Below, piece after piece: positions 38,151 through 46,367 of a stretch of DNA of 64,000 nucleotides (the first letter of the stretch is position 1; each line of letters begins with the position of its first letter). The stretch spans positions 186,001-250,000 of the forward strand of contig JAWKYW010000001.1 in the NCBI GenBank assembly GCA_041396245.1. The letters run 5' to 3'. The notes beneath the pieces were generated by a model. That model saw only the letters and a list, made by a program, of their open reading frames with translations. It was not told where the DNA came from and made no database searches. The position numbers were made by a program, and so were the translations under genes. This DNA is from Desulfobacillus sp041396245 (lineage in GTDB: Bacteria; Pseudomonadota; Gammaproteobacteria; Burkholderiales; Rhodocyclaceae).

Positions 38151-38157
38151 GCGGGCT

Positions 38158-38697
38158 TCAGCGCAACCTGAACACCACCGGCAGGATCACTTCCTGCCCC
38201 TCCGCCTGCGGCAGGCTGCCCATGGCGCGGACGGCGCGCAGCGCGGCGGCATCGAGGATCGCGTGGCCGCTGCCGGCGGCAACGACCGCGTCGAGGATCC
38301 TGCCGCTCTCGTCCAGCGTCAGCAGCAGCCGCACCTCGCCCTCGAGCCCGCGCGCCACCGCCTCGGGCGGATAGAACAGCACTTCCGACAATTTCCGCTG
38401 TGCCGCCGCCTCCGGCGTGCGCGGCGCGGGGCGGCGGCTATTCGCCATTTCCGGCCTTGGTTTCGGCGGCGAGGCCTGCGGCGTTGCCTTTTCCTCCGCC
38501 AGCGTGTCCTTCAGCAGCGGCCCGACCGGCTGCACCGTGGCCGGCGGCAGCAGGCGGGCGCGCAGCGCCGTACTGCGGGGGCTGACTTTCCCCGCGGGCG
38601 GGCCGAGGCCGAGCAGGGCGAGGTGCAGGGCCAGGGAAAGGGCCAGGGCAAGCTGGAGGCGGCGCGCGGGATTGGACATGGCGTTGGCAGGGGTCAA
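38158..38697 (-). CDS. TonB-like energy transducer
   Basis: A 179-residue protein with one N-terminal membrane anchor (LQLALALSLALHLALLGL), a proline/alanine-rich periplasmic stretch and a C-terminal TonB-type domain (PPEAVARGLEGEVRLLLTLDESG). It would couple inner-membrane proton force to outer-membrane receptors, but no ExbB, ExbD or receptor gene is nearby. ATGs at 38697 and 38679 are both possible starts. A short dispersed motif lies antisense within its N-terminal coding region. Confidence 0.8.
   Translation of the reverse strand: MTPANAMSNPARRLQLALALSLALHLALLGLGPPAGKVSPRSTALRARLLPPATVQPVGPLLKDTLAEEKATPQASPPKPRPEMANSRRPAPRTPEAAAQRKLSEVLFYPPEAVARGLEGEVRLLLTLDESGRILDAVVAAGSGHAILDAAALRAVRAMGSLPQAEGQEVILPVVFRLR
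38565..38590 (+). repeat. short dispersed motif, copy D (antisense in tonB-like gene)
   Basis: Reads GCGCCGTACTGCGG then GGGCTGACTTTC on the plus strand, so it forms coding sequence (around KVSPRSTALRA) on the minus strand. See copy A at 19634. Confidence 0.5.
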
Positions 38698-38716
38698 GCC
38701 GACCTTGGGCGTATTT

Positions 38717-38725
38717 TGCTATAAA
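38717..38725 (+). promoter_or_regulatory. extended -10 promoter candidate giving a leaderless transcript
   Basis: TG-C-TATAAA (38717-38725) is an extended -10 element. A transcript starting about 7 bases downstream would begin at or near the ATG of the ankyrin gene (38732). No Shine-Dalgarno sequence lies upstream of that ATG, consistent with leaderless translation. No -35 is evident. Confidence 0.35.
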
Positions 38726-38731
38726 TAGCGC

Positions 38732-39859
38732 ATGCGAACCCTGTTATCCCTTCTTGTCGTGCTGGCCTGCCTGCTGCGCCCGGCGCTGGCGGCGCCGCCT
38801 GCACCCCCCACCGCGCTGGAATTCGGCGTCGCCGTCGAGGCCGGCAACACCTGGGCCGTGAAGAAATGGCTCGACGGGGGCCTGCCCCCCGACTTCATGG
38901 CCGACCGCATCGGCAGCGGCCTGATGATCTCGGCGTGGACGGGCAACCTCGAACTGATGCGCCTCTTCCTCGAACGCGGCGCCGACGTCCATTTCCGCAA
39001 CCGCTTCGACGAGCAGGCCCTGCAACTGGCCGCCTGGCGCGGCCATCTCGACGCCGTGCGGCTGCTGATCGAGCGCGGTGCGACGGTAAGCCGCGAGGGC
39101 ACGCACTGGGGCGCGCTGCACTATGCCGTCTTCGCCGGCCATGCCGACATTGCCCGCCTGCTCATCGCCCGCGGCGCCGACGTCAACGCCCGTTCGCCCA
39201 ACGGCTCGACGGCGCTGATGCTGGCGGCGCGCGAAGGCCAGGCCGACCTCGCCGGCGCGCTGCTCGAGGCCGGCGCCGATACCGCGCCGGTGAACGAGTG
39301 GGGCGACAACGCGCTCGCCTTCGCCATGCGCAACAGGAACTACGGCATCGCCAGGATGGTGTCGAGCGCCGAGGAATTCGCCCGTGCGGCGCGGCAGGCC
39401 GATTCCTACGGCAAGGCGGCGAAATCCGTCCTCGCGCCGCCGGAGATCGTCGAGATCGTCGAAAAGATGCGCCAGGCCCAGGCGGAGGGAAAGCCCACCG
39501 GCGAATTGCGCAAGGCCCTCCATGCCGCCGTCGCCCTGCACCGCCAGGACAGCGAGCTGAAGGCGCTCAAGGCGAAACAGGGCAAGGGCGGCCGGCCCGA
39601 GGCGCTGGTCATTACCGCCGATCCCGGTGCGGCCGGGCGCGAGCGCGCCGAGCTGGTGCATGAATACGTCAAGGCCGGCGCCGCCCACGTCACGCCGGCC
39701 GAGGCGACCGGCCGCGCCGGCCAGGCCTCCGAGATCTCCGGCAACCGCGATCGGCTGCAGCAGGCGCAGGGCGGCAAGGGCCGCAAGCGCTCCGCCGCCG
39801 AGCTGCGCGAGGCCTTCGAGCGCTTCAAGCGCGAAGCCGCGGCCGAGGCGGCCAAATAA
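38732..39859 (+). CDS. secreted ankyrin-repeat protein
   Basis: A 375-residue protein. Residues 1-20 form a signal peptide (RTLLSLLVVLACLLRPALA). Residues about 28-215 form five to six ankyrin repeats, for example GNLELMRLFLERGADVHFRN and GHADIARLLIARGADVNARS. The C-terminal 150 residues are charged and helical, with an alanine-rich end. Ankyrin repeats mediate protein contacts; a periplasmic role is inferred. Nothing nearby shows the partner. Confidence 0.85.
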   Translation: MRTLLSLLVVLACLLRPALAAPPAPPTALEFGVAVEAGNTWAVKKWLDGGLPPDFMADRIGSGLMISAWTGNLELMRLFLERGADVHFRNRFDEQALQLAAWRGHLDAVRLLIERGATVSREGTHWGALHYAVFAGHADIARLLIARGADVNARSPNGSTALMLAAREGQADLAGALLEAGADTAPVNEWGDNALAFAMRNRNYGIARMVSSAEEFARAARQADSYGKAAKSVLAPPEIVEIVEKMRQAQAEGKPTGELRKALHAAVALHRQDSELKALKAKQGKGGRPEALVITADPGAAGRERAELVHEYVKAGAAHVTPAEATGRAGQASEISGNRDRLQQAQGGKGRKRSAAELREAFERFKREAAAEAAK

Positions 39860-39882
39860 AAACTTGATTACCCACGAGTCTC

Positions 39883-40014
39883 AGCCCTGCTTGCGCCTGC
39901 TTTCCGTCGCCATGGTGCAACATCCTCATCGTCATGCCGGCGAAGGCCGGCATCCAGAGCGGCCGTATGAGGTTGCAAGCCGTATTCTGGATACCGGCCT
40001 TCGCCGGTATGACG
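39883..40014. repeat. long composite repeat with GCCGGCGAAGGCCGGC palindrome
   Basis: GTCATGCCGGCGAAGGCCGG and its facing copy ending GCCGGTATGACGAG form the palindrome. The flank before it (CTCAGCCCTGCTTG, then GTCGCCATGGTGCAACATC) is shared with 61436-61530, so the conserved unit is nearly 95 bases, longer than the palindrome itself. Confidence 0.8.
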
Positions 40015-40096
40015 AGTATGAGACCTACGTGAAGCCATGCTGAGCTTTCTTGGTAATCAGGAATAAAAATAATCGCCGCCGCGCGATATCGCCTCC

Positions 40097-40135
40097 GCAG
40101 GTCGGCCTTCAGGCCGACTTGAGCGGTCGGGCTGG
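40097..40135. repeat. partial double-hairpin repeat
   Basis: GCAGGTCGGCCTTCAGGCCGAC is one complete hairpin of the 19697 family; the second hairpin is reduced to GGTCGGGCTGGCC. A decayed copy. Confidence 0.6.
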
Positions 40136-40159
40136 CCGCCACCGGAAAAGCCGGCCCTT

Positions 40160-40840
40160 TCAGCCGTCGTCTTCGCGCCGCCTCTTCATCCTGGCAATGA
40201 ACGCCTCGTTGCGCGGCCACTTGCCGGTGCGACGGTATTCGGCGAATGCCGTCGCCGCGCTCTTGACGATGGCGAAGAGCAGAAGCGGCAGCAGGATCGG
40301 CAGGAGTCCGAGAAAGACCAGGCCGTCGCCGAGCTTTTCGAAGCCGCCACCCAGACGGCCGGGGCCGGCCAGTTTGCCCAGGCCGCGCAGCGCGGCCCCG
40401 GCGCAGAGCCCGTCCAGTGCGATTGCGCCGATGCCGAAGGCGATGCGGCATTCCCATTCCCCCGCCGACCGCGAAGCCGAGAACAGCAAGGTGCCGATGC
40501 CCGCCGAACATGCGCGCGGGCCGGGGCCGAAGGCGATCCAGTTGCCGATGGCGGCGAAGGCGACGAGGATGAGCGCCCCGGCCGCGGCAACCAGCCAGGA
40601 CAGCGGCGGCTTGTGGCGGGCTTCCCCGACCAGTACGACGATGCCGGCGAGCGCGAAGATCCCGCCTGCCGCCAGGCCCAGCCAGGGCGGGCCGTTGATG
40701 TCGCGCGCGCGCACCGGGCCGACATCGAAGGCGGCGAGGATCGGCAGCGCGCCCGAGGCGAGAAAGAACAGGGCGATCAGGCCGCGCGCCAGCGGTGAGA
40801 GGGGACCGGTCTGCTTCATTGCGGCCGTCGCAATGCGCAC
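40160..40840 (-). CDS. multi-pass membrane protein of unknown function
   Basis: A 226-residue protein with about five hydrophobic segments (for example GLIALFFLASGALPILAAF, LGLAAGGIFALAGIVVLV, LVAAAGALILVAFAAIGNWI, LVFLGLLPILLPLLLFAIV) and a basic C-terminal tail. I do not recognise the family. The GTG at 40840 lies just after the stop of the FecR-domain gene; an ATG at 40819 is an alternative. Proximity suggests a joint transcript and perhaps a membrane partner of that protein. Confidence 0.6.
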   Translation of the reverse strand: MRIATAAMKQTGPLSPLARGLIALFFLASGALPILAAFDVGPVRARDINGPPWLGLAAGGIFALAGIVVLVGEARHKPPLSWLVAAAGALILVAFAAIGNWIAFGPGPRACSAGIGTLLFSASRSAGEWECRIAFGIGAIALDGLCAGAALRGLGKLAGPGRLGGGFEKLGDGLVFLGLLPILLPLLLFAIVKSAATAFAEYRRTGKWPRNEAFIARMKRRREDDG

Positions 40841-40841
40841 C

Positions 40842-42167
40842 TCAGCGCTGCGTCGTCTCCGCGCGGACGGCGACCCAGCGGCCGGCGCGGCGCTCGATCA
40901 CGTACTCCTCCAGCGACTCGAAGCGGTAGGACCTGCCCTCCCGCACGCCCTGCTCGATGGCGACGCTGCGCACCGCGATGCGTTCGCAGCCGCCTGCGCC
41001 TTCGGCCGGCCGGCCCTCGACCACCGGGCGGCGCTGGCGGAAGTCCTCCAGGCCGAGCACGGCGTCGACGCTGCTCTTCGCCAGTTCCTCGCGGTCGAAA
41101 GTCAGGGTCTGCGGGGCGCCGTCGCCGCCGCGCACATGGGCCGTCACCGTCGCCTCGGGGGCGAACAGGTCGATGACGGCGCGCGCGTCGCGGCGCACGA
41201 TGGCCTCGTCGAGCTCGGCCAGCCACGCCCGCGCCGGTGCCTCGCAGGCCGGGTCTGCAGGACTCGGCGGGCTTGCCGTCTCCGCCGACGGGGCGCCCGC
41301 GGCGGGGGCAGCACCGGCTGGCGCGGCGACCGCTTCGGCCTGCCCTGCCGGCGCCGAGCGCTGCCGCTCCTCGAGCAGGCGCCGGCTCTCGGCTTCGGCG
41401 TCTTCGGCGAGGCCGTCGAGCTCGGCATCGAAGGCGCCCGGCACGTAGAAATCCGGCACCTTGTCGAGCAGCACCGGCAGCAGCAGCGTCATCAGGGCGC
41501 GCGTCTTGTACGGCTTGGTGGCGCGCACGAAGCCGACCTTGCCGGCGTCGATGTCGAGCGTGTTGCCGCCGGCCGCCAGGGTCGTGCCGCCGCGGTTCAC
41601 CTTGTCGTAGGTGCCCTCGCGCTGCGACAGGGATTTCGCCAGGTCGGCCGGGATGACGTAGGGCTCGTGGTCGGTGCCGCGGATGCCGATGGTAGCGGTG
41701 GGCGTAACGATGCGGTGGCCGGCGCGGTTGAGGCTGCCGATCCAGCCGGAAATGACGCGCAGGCCGCCGGTGATCAGGCGCAGGGTGAGGTTGTCGCCCG
41801 GCTTGCCCTCGGCGGCGAAGCGCTCGGGGACGAACTCCGCGCCGGGACGCACGGCGACGTAGCCGGCGTCGTCCGTCTTCAGCACCGCCTCGCCGGTGGC
41901 GCCGGCGCGCAGGCGCTCGCCGACGCGCACGGTATCGCCCTCGCGCAGCGTCCGCGCCGCGCCGCCGGGGGCGGCGTCGATGGCGGTGATCTCGCCCTTG
42001 ATGCGCCAGACGGTGGCGAAACGGCCGCCGGCAGCGGCCGGGGCGTCCTGCGCCTGGGCCTCGGCGAACCCGGCGGCGGCCGGGAGGGCGGCAAGCACGG
42101 CGACGAGGAGGGCGGCGGTGAACAGGCGGGCGGCGGGTCCGGAGGCGTGGGTCATGTCGTTCTTCAT
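40842..42167 (-). CDS. FecR-domain protein with C-terminal SnoaL-like domain
   Basis: A 441-residue exported protein. A signal peptide (ARLFTAALLVAVLAALPAAAGFA) is followed by a FecR domain (GDTVRVGERLRAGATGEAV, ITPTATIGIRGTDHE at its end), an Ala/Pro-rich linker and a C-terminal region resembling NTF2/SnoaL-like domains (WLAELDEAIVRRDARAVIDLFAPEATV). The start at 42167 puts the signal peptide at the N-terminus; an upstream frame to 42218 is less likely. No sigma factor is adjacent, so it is not a classic FecIR regulator. Confidence 0.75.
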   Translation of the reverse strand: MKNDMTHASGPAARLFTAALLVAVLAALPAAAGFAEAQAQDAPAAAGGRFATVWRIKGEITAIDAAPGGAARTLREGDTVRVGERLRAGATGEAVLKTDDAGYVAVRPGAEFVPERFAAEGKPGDNLTLRLITGGLRVISGWIGSLNRAGHRIVTPTATIGIRGTDHEPYVIPADLAKSLSQREGTYDKVNRGGTTLAAGGNTLDIDAGKVGFVRATKPYKTRALMTLLLPVLLDKVPDFYVPGAFDAELDGLAEDAEAESRRLLEERQRSAPAGQAEAVAAPAGAAPAAGAPSAETASPPSPADPACEAPARAWLAELDEAIVRRDARAVIDLFAPEATVTAHVRGGDGAPQTLTFDREELAKSSVDAVLGLEDFRQRRPVVEGRPAEGAGGCERIAVRSVAIEQGVREGRSYRFESLEEYVIERRAGRWVAVRAETTQR

Positions 42168-42294
42168 GGCGTGGGTCGCGTGGTCGGATGCCCGCAAGTA
42201 TCGTCCCGCGGGCGGCACCCTGGCAACACCCGACCCGCCGGGCCTCGGCCTTCAGGCATAATCCGGCTCATCCCGTGAGCCACCGGACTCCGCC

Positions 42295-43266
42295 ATGGAC
42301 CGCACCGAGCGCTTCTACCGCATCGACCAGCTCCTCAACGAAAAAAAGACCGTGCCCTTCTCGGTCCTCATCGAGAAGCTGGAAGTCTCGCCGGCCACCG
42401 TCAAGCGCGACCTCGAATACATGAGGAACCGCCTCAACGCCCCCATCGTCTGGGACCGCGAGGCGGGCGGCTACAAATTCGCCGGACGCGAGGGCGGCGC
42501 GGCGCAGTACGAGCTGCCCGGCCTGTGGTTCTCGGCGCAGGAGGTGCATGCGCTGCTCACCATGCAGCACCTGCTCATGAACCTCGACAGCGGCGGCCTG
42601 CTCGGGCCGCACATCGCGCCGCTGCTGGCGCGCCTGCAGGCGCTGCTCGGCACCGCCGACGACAGCACCGTCGAGATCCACAAGCGCATCCGCATCCTCG
42701 GCATGGCCGCGCGGCGCCTGGCGCTCGACCACTTCGCCGTGGTCGGCTCGGCCCTGCTGCGACGGAAAAGACTGCTGATAGCGCACCACGTGCGCGCCCG
42801 CGACGAGACCGTCGAGCGCGAGGTCTCGCCGCAGCGGCTGGTGTACTACCGCGACAACTGGTACCTCGACGCCTGGTGCCACCTCAGGAACGACCTGCGC
42901 AGCTTCGCCGTGGACGCCATCCGCCGCGCCGAGATCATCGAGCAGCCGGCGCGCCACGTGCCGGAGAAGACCCTCGATTCCGTCCTCGGCGCCGGCTACG
43001 GCATCTTCTCCGGCCGCAAGGTGCAGCGGGCGAAGCTGCGCTTCACGCCGGAGCGGGCGCGCTGGGTGTCGATGGAGCAGTGGCATCCGAAGCAGAAGGC
43101 GCGCTTCGACAAGGACGGCAGCTTCCTGCTGGAGATTCCCTACTCGGACAGCCGCGAGCTCGTCATGGACCTGCTCAAGCAGGGCCCCGGCGTCGAGGTG
43201 CTGGCGCCGGCCGCGCTGCGCAAGGAAGTCGCGGCCCAGCTCAGGGCGGCGCTCGACCGGTACTGA
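42295..43266 (+). CDS. WYL-domain transcriptional regulator (DeoR-type HTH)
   Basis: A 323-residue regulator. Residues 1-60 form a winged helix (FYRIDQLLNEKKTVPFSVLI, then LEVSPATVKRDLEYMR), followed by a WYL domain (LIAHHVRARDETVEREVSPQ with VYYRDNWYLDAWC) and a C-terminal WCX-type extension. WYL regulators sense nucleotides or other ligands and often control stress or defence genes. It is divergent from the FecR gene and followed by a possible microprotein gene. Confidence 0.88.
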   Translation: MDRTERFYRIDQLLNEKKTVPFSVLIEKLEVSPATVKRDLEYMRNRLNAPIVWDREAGGYKFAGREGGAAQYELPGLWFSAQEVHALLTMQHLLMNLDSGGLLGPHIAPLLARLQALLGTADDSTVEIHKRIRILGMAARRLALDHFAVVGSALLRRKRLLIAHHVRARDETVEREVSPQRLVYYRDNWYLDAWCHLRNDLRSFAVDAIRRAEIIEQPARHVPEKTLDSVLGAGYGIFSGRKVQRAKLRFTPERARWVSMEQWHPKQKARFDKDGSFLLEIPYSDSRELVMDLLKQGPGVEVLAPAALRKEVAAQLRAALDRY

Positions 43267-43333
43267 CTTTCCGCAGGCTCATCCCCTGAGCCTGCCGCCC
43301 CCTATCCTGTGGCACATGGAAAGGAGGCCGATC

Positions 43334-43402
43334 ATGAATCCCGATTTCGTGGTGTTCTGGGCGACGACGGGCATGTCCGTCGCGCTGTGGATGTTCGCCT
43401 GA
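43334..43402 (+). CDS. candidate 22-residue membrane microprotein
   Basis: A 22-codon frame, MNPDFVVFWATTGMSVALWM plus FA, with a perfect AAGGAGG (43321-43327) six bases before the ATG. Its hydrophobic stretch is long enough for one membrane span. It lies between the WYL regulator and the convergent di-heme peroxidase gene and ends 3 bases before that gene's stop. No known family was recognised. The strong ribosome binding site is the main support. Confidence 0.5.
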   Translation: MNPDFVVFWATTGMSVALWMFA

Positions 43403-43405
43403 GGG

Positions 43406-44551
43406 CTATTTCACATAGCCGTCGTCGAGGGTGCGCAGGAAGGCGACGATGTCGTCCACCTCGCGCTCGCTCAGGCCGAGGCGGCCGAGCTCTTCCGTGT
43501 TCACGTTGGCGGCGACTTCCGGCGCCGGCCAGCACTTGCGCCGGTTCGCCTCGGCCTCGGGCAGGTCCCGCGGGCAGCGCCTGCGCACGTCGCGGTCGTT
43601 GTAGAAGGCGACGGCCCCGCGCAGGGTCGTGAAATAGCCGTTGTGCATGTAGGGCGCGGTGCGGGCGATGTTGCGCAGCGTCGGCACCTTGAACTTGCCG
43701 TCTTCGGCGGGCTTGTTCACGGCCGCGCCGAGTCCGCGGTCGACGAAGCGCGCGCCATCCGGGTTGTGCGCCTTGTCCTGGGCGTAGAAGGGATTGTCCG
43801 GGTTGCGCGGCACGCCGAGGTTGTCGTAGGTGAAGTCGGTGAACAGCGGCGGCTCGCCCTTCGGGCCGCGCCGGCTCGGGTGGCAGGCGGCGCAGTTTCC
43901 CTTCTTCTCGTCCTCGTAGAGCTTCAGCCCGCGCAGTTCCTGCTGCGTCAGCTTCGCCCTGCCCGCCAGCCAGGCGTCGTACTTCGAGCTGAAGGGGCGG
44001 AACTCGGCGCTGCGCTCGAAGGCGGCGAGGGCGGCGGCGATATGCGCGTAGGCCTGATCGGCGTCGTCGAGCGCGCCCTTGCCGTAGACCTGGTCGAACA
44101 TCCCTGCGTAGGCGGCGCGGCGCACCTTCTCCACCACGGCGCGGCTGTCCGGGTTGGCCATCTCCAGCGGATTGAGGAAGGGGCCCTTGGCCTGCTCCTC
44201 CAGCGTGGCGGCGCGGCCGTCCCAGAACTGGCCGCCGACGTAAAGGCCTTCCTTTTCGTCGAAATGGAAGCCGGGCGAGAAGCCCATGTACATCGCCGTG
44301 GGCGCGTTGCGGCTGCCGAAGCGCTGCGGATGCACCCCCTTCGAGGTCGGCCGGCTCGTGTCGGGGTCGGTGAAGGCGTGCGCCGGCGCATGGCAGCTGG
44401 CGCAGGACTGGCCGGCCGGCTCGGACAGCGTCGCGTCGAAGAACAGCAGGCGGCCGAGGTTGGCGGCAGCATCGGCGCGGGCGGCGGCCGGGCAAATGGC
44501 AAGCAGGGCGGCCAGCAGGGCCGAAGGCAGGAAAAAGGCGCGTGTGTTCAT
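43406..44551 (-). CDS. di-heme cytochrome c peroxidase family protein (MauG/CcpA)
   Basis: A 381-residue periplasmic protein. Signal peptide residues 1-26 (cleavage near ARADA). Two heme-binding motifs: CASCH (residues 50-54) and CAACH (about 218). The methionine and tyrosine positions that ligate the heme (around APYMHNGYFTTL) are in a typical place. It reduces hydrogen peroxide or acts on a protein substrate. The ATG start leaves a complete signal peptide. Confidence 0.9.
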   Translation of the reverse strand: MNTRAFFLPSALLAALLAICPAAARADAAANLGRLLFFDATLSEPAGQSCASCHAPAHAFTDPDTSRPTSKGVHPQRFGSRNAPTAMYMGFSPGFHFDEKEGLYVGGQFWDGRAATLEEQAKGPFLNPLEMANPDSRAVVEKVRRAAYAGMFDQVYGKGALDDADQAYAHIAAALAAFERSAEFRPFSSKYDAWLAGRAKLTQQELRGLKLYEDEKKGNCAACHPSRRGPKGEPPLFTDFTYDNLGVPRNPDNPFYAQDKAHNPDGARFVDRGLGAAVNKPAEDGKFKVPTLRNIARTAPYMHNGYFTTLRGAVAFYNDRDVRRRCPRDLPEAEANRRKCWPAPEVAANVNTEELGRLGLSEREVDDIVAFLRTLDDGYVK

Positions 44552-44679
44552 GCCGTGGAGTTTACCCGTTTAGAATGGCTTCATACCCGGTCGCGGCCGG
44601 GCAAAAGACCGTTCGGCCGCCGCCTGCCGCAAAGGTTCCCGGCCGGCGCCCCGACCCCGTCCATCGAAAGGAGGCCGCC

Positions 44680-46083
44680 ATGGCCGCAACGCGCACGGAA
44701 CGCGACACATTCGGCCCCATCGACGTCCCCGCCGACCGCCTCTGGGGCGCCCAGACGCAGCGCTCGCTGCGCTACTTCGACATCTCCGGCGAGCGCATGC
44801 CGGACGAACTCATCCTCGCCCTGGCCGCCGTCAAGCGCGCCTGCGCCGTGGTGAACGCCGGACTCGGCCTGCTCGGCAAGGACAAGGCGGCGGCCATCGC
44901 GGCGGCCGCCGACGAGGTGCTCGCCGGCCGCCATCCCGGCGAATTCCCCCTGCGCGTGTGGCAGACCGGCTCCGGCACCCAGAGCAACATGAACATGAAC
45001 GAGGTGCTGGCCAACCGCGCCTCCGAGCTGCTCGGCGGCGCCCGCGGCGAAGGCCGGCTCGTGCACCCCAACGACGAGGTCAACCTCGGCCAGTCCTCCA
45101 ACGACATCTTCCCGACGGCCCTGCACGTGGCCGCCTGCAACGCCCTGCAGGCGCGGCTGCTGCCGGCCCTCGACGCCCTGCGCGCGCGCCTGGCGGAAAA
45201 ATCCGCCGCCTTCGGCGATATCGTCAAGATTGGCCGCACCCACCTGCAGGACGCCACCCCGCTGACGCTGGGCCAGGAATTCTCCGGCTACGTCGCGCAG
45301 CTCGAGCACGCCGGCGCCGCCATCGCCGCGACGCTGCCGCCGCTGCACGCGCTCGCCGTCGGCGGCACCGCCGTCGGCACCGGCCTCAACACCCACCCCG
45401 AATTCGGCGACCGCGTCGCCGCCGAACTGGCGCGCGGCAGCGGGCTGCCCTTCACCGGCGCCGCCAACAAATTCGCCGCCCTGGCGGCCAGCGACGCCGT
45501 GGTCTCGGCGCACGGCGCCCTCAAAACCCTTGCCGCGGCGCTGATGAAGATCGCCAACGACATCCGCTGGCTCGCCTCCGGGCCGCGCAGCGGCCTGGGC
45601 GAGCTCGCCCTGCCCGAGAACGAGCCCGGCAGCTCGATCATGCCGGGCAAGGTGAACCCGACCCAGTGCGAAGCCCTCGCCATGATCTGCTGCCAGGTCT
45701 TCGGCAACGACGTCGCCCTCACCGCCGGCGGCGCCGCGGGCAACTTCGAGCTCAACGTCTGCCGGCCCCTCATCGCCCACAACTTCCTGCAAAGCGCGCG
45801 CCTGCTGGCCGACGGCATGGCCAGCTTCGAGGCGAACTGCGTGCGCGGCATCGAAGCCAACCGTGACCGCATCGCCGAACTGACGGCCCGCTCGCTGATG
45901 CTCGTCACCGCCCTGGCGCCGCACATCGGCTACGACCGCGCCGCCGAAATCGCCAAGCGCGCGCACGCCGACGGCAGCACCCTGCGCCAGGCCGCGCTGG
46001 CGCTGGGCCATGTCGACGAAGCCGACTTCGACCGCTGGGTGCAGCCGGAAGCCATGACCCGGCCGGGGACGGGGAAGGGCTGA
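44680..46083 (+). CDS. fumC: fumarate hydratase class II
   Basis: A 467-residue class II fumarase. The signature GSSIMPGKVNPTQCE is complete, with GSGTQSNMNMNEVLANRA and the catalytic His in IGRTHLQDATPL. It interconverts fumarate and malate in the TCA cycle and does not need an Fe-S cluster. The ATG 44680 has AAAGGAGG upstream; the open frame extends further up without support. Confidence 0.95.
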   Translation: MAATRTERDTFGPIDVPADRLWGAQTQRSLRYFDISGERMPDELILALAAVKRACAVVNAGLGLLGKDKAAAIAAAADEVLAGRHPGEFPLRVWQTGSGTQSNMNMNEVLANRASELLGGARGEGRLVHPNDEVNLGQSSNDIFPTALHVAACNALQARLLPALDALRARLAEKSAAFGDIVKIGRTHLQDATPLTLGQEFSGYVAQLEHAGAAIAATLPPLHALAVGGTAVGTGLNTHPEFGDRVAAELARGSGLPFTGAANKFAALAASDAVVSAHGALKTLAAALMKIANDIRWLASGPRSGLGELALPENEPGSSIMPGKVNPTQCEALAMICCQVFGNDVALTAGGAAGNFELNVCRPLIAHNFLQSARLLADGMASFEANCVRGIEANRDRIAELTARSLMLVTALAPHIGYDRAAEIAKRAHADGSTLRQAALALGHVDEADFDRWVQPEAMTRPGTGKG

Positions 46084-46130
46084 GGGAAACGCGGGCACCG
46101 CGCGAGGGTGGAGAGCGGCGGGGCGGCGGG

Positions 46131-46157
46131 GAAAGTCAGTCGCTGCGGTACGGCGGT
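46131..46157 (-). repeat. short dispersed motif, copy E
   Basis: On the minus strand it reads ACCGCCGTACCGCAG then CGACTGACTTTC, 50 bases after the fumC stop. The rest of the gap up to hsdM (46158-46367) is AT-richer and should contain the promoter of the restriction operon, but no -35/-10 pair was clear. Confidence 0.5.
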
Positions 46158-46367
46158 ATTGCTGGTTGGGGGTTGTGTGGGGTGGGGGAGTGTGTGCCGT
46201 CTGCAAATCGGCCGGAACAGCCTGATGGTGCCCGCTTTGTTATAGTCTGCAATTGGCATAAAGCCGTTCTTCAGAGTTACCTTCGCAGTTTTCGTAATGG
46301 CGGGATGCTCCAATTTCTCACTCTGTCTCAATGAAAAAATCGAAAGACACAAAAGGGCTTAACGCTG

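Larger units (their letters stand above)
39860..40159. other. 300-base gap filled by repeats
   Basis: Apart from a long palindromic repeat (39883-40014) and a partial double-hairpin repeat (40097-40135) I see no gene. Plus-strand frames here are open only because they oppose coding sequence on the minus strand. Confidence 0.7.

Noticed and set aside
40050..42278. A 742-codon plus-strand open frame across the FecR and membrane genes
   Set aside because: Its sequence is repeat- and GC-biased; the minus-strand genes have signal peptides and domains.
46241..46246. TATAGT as a -10 box for hsdM
   Set aside because: No acceptable -35 element lies at 16-18 bases upstream, and the distance to the gene is over 120 bases.
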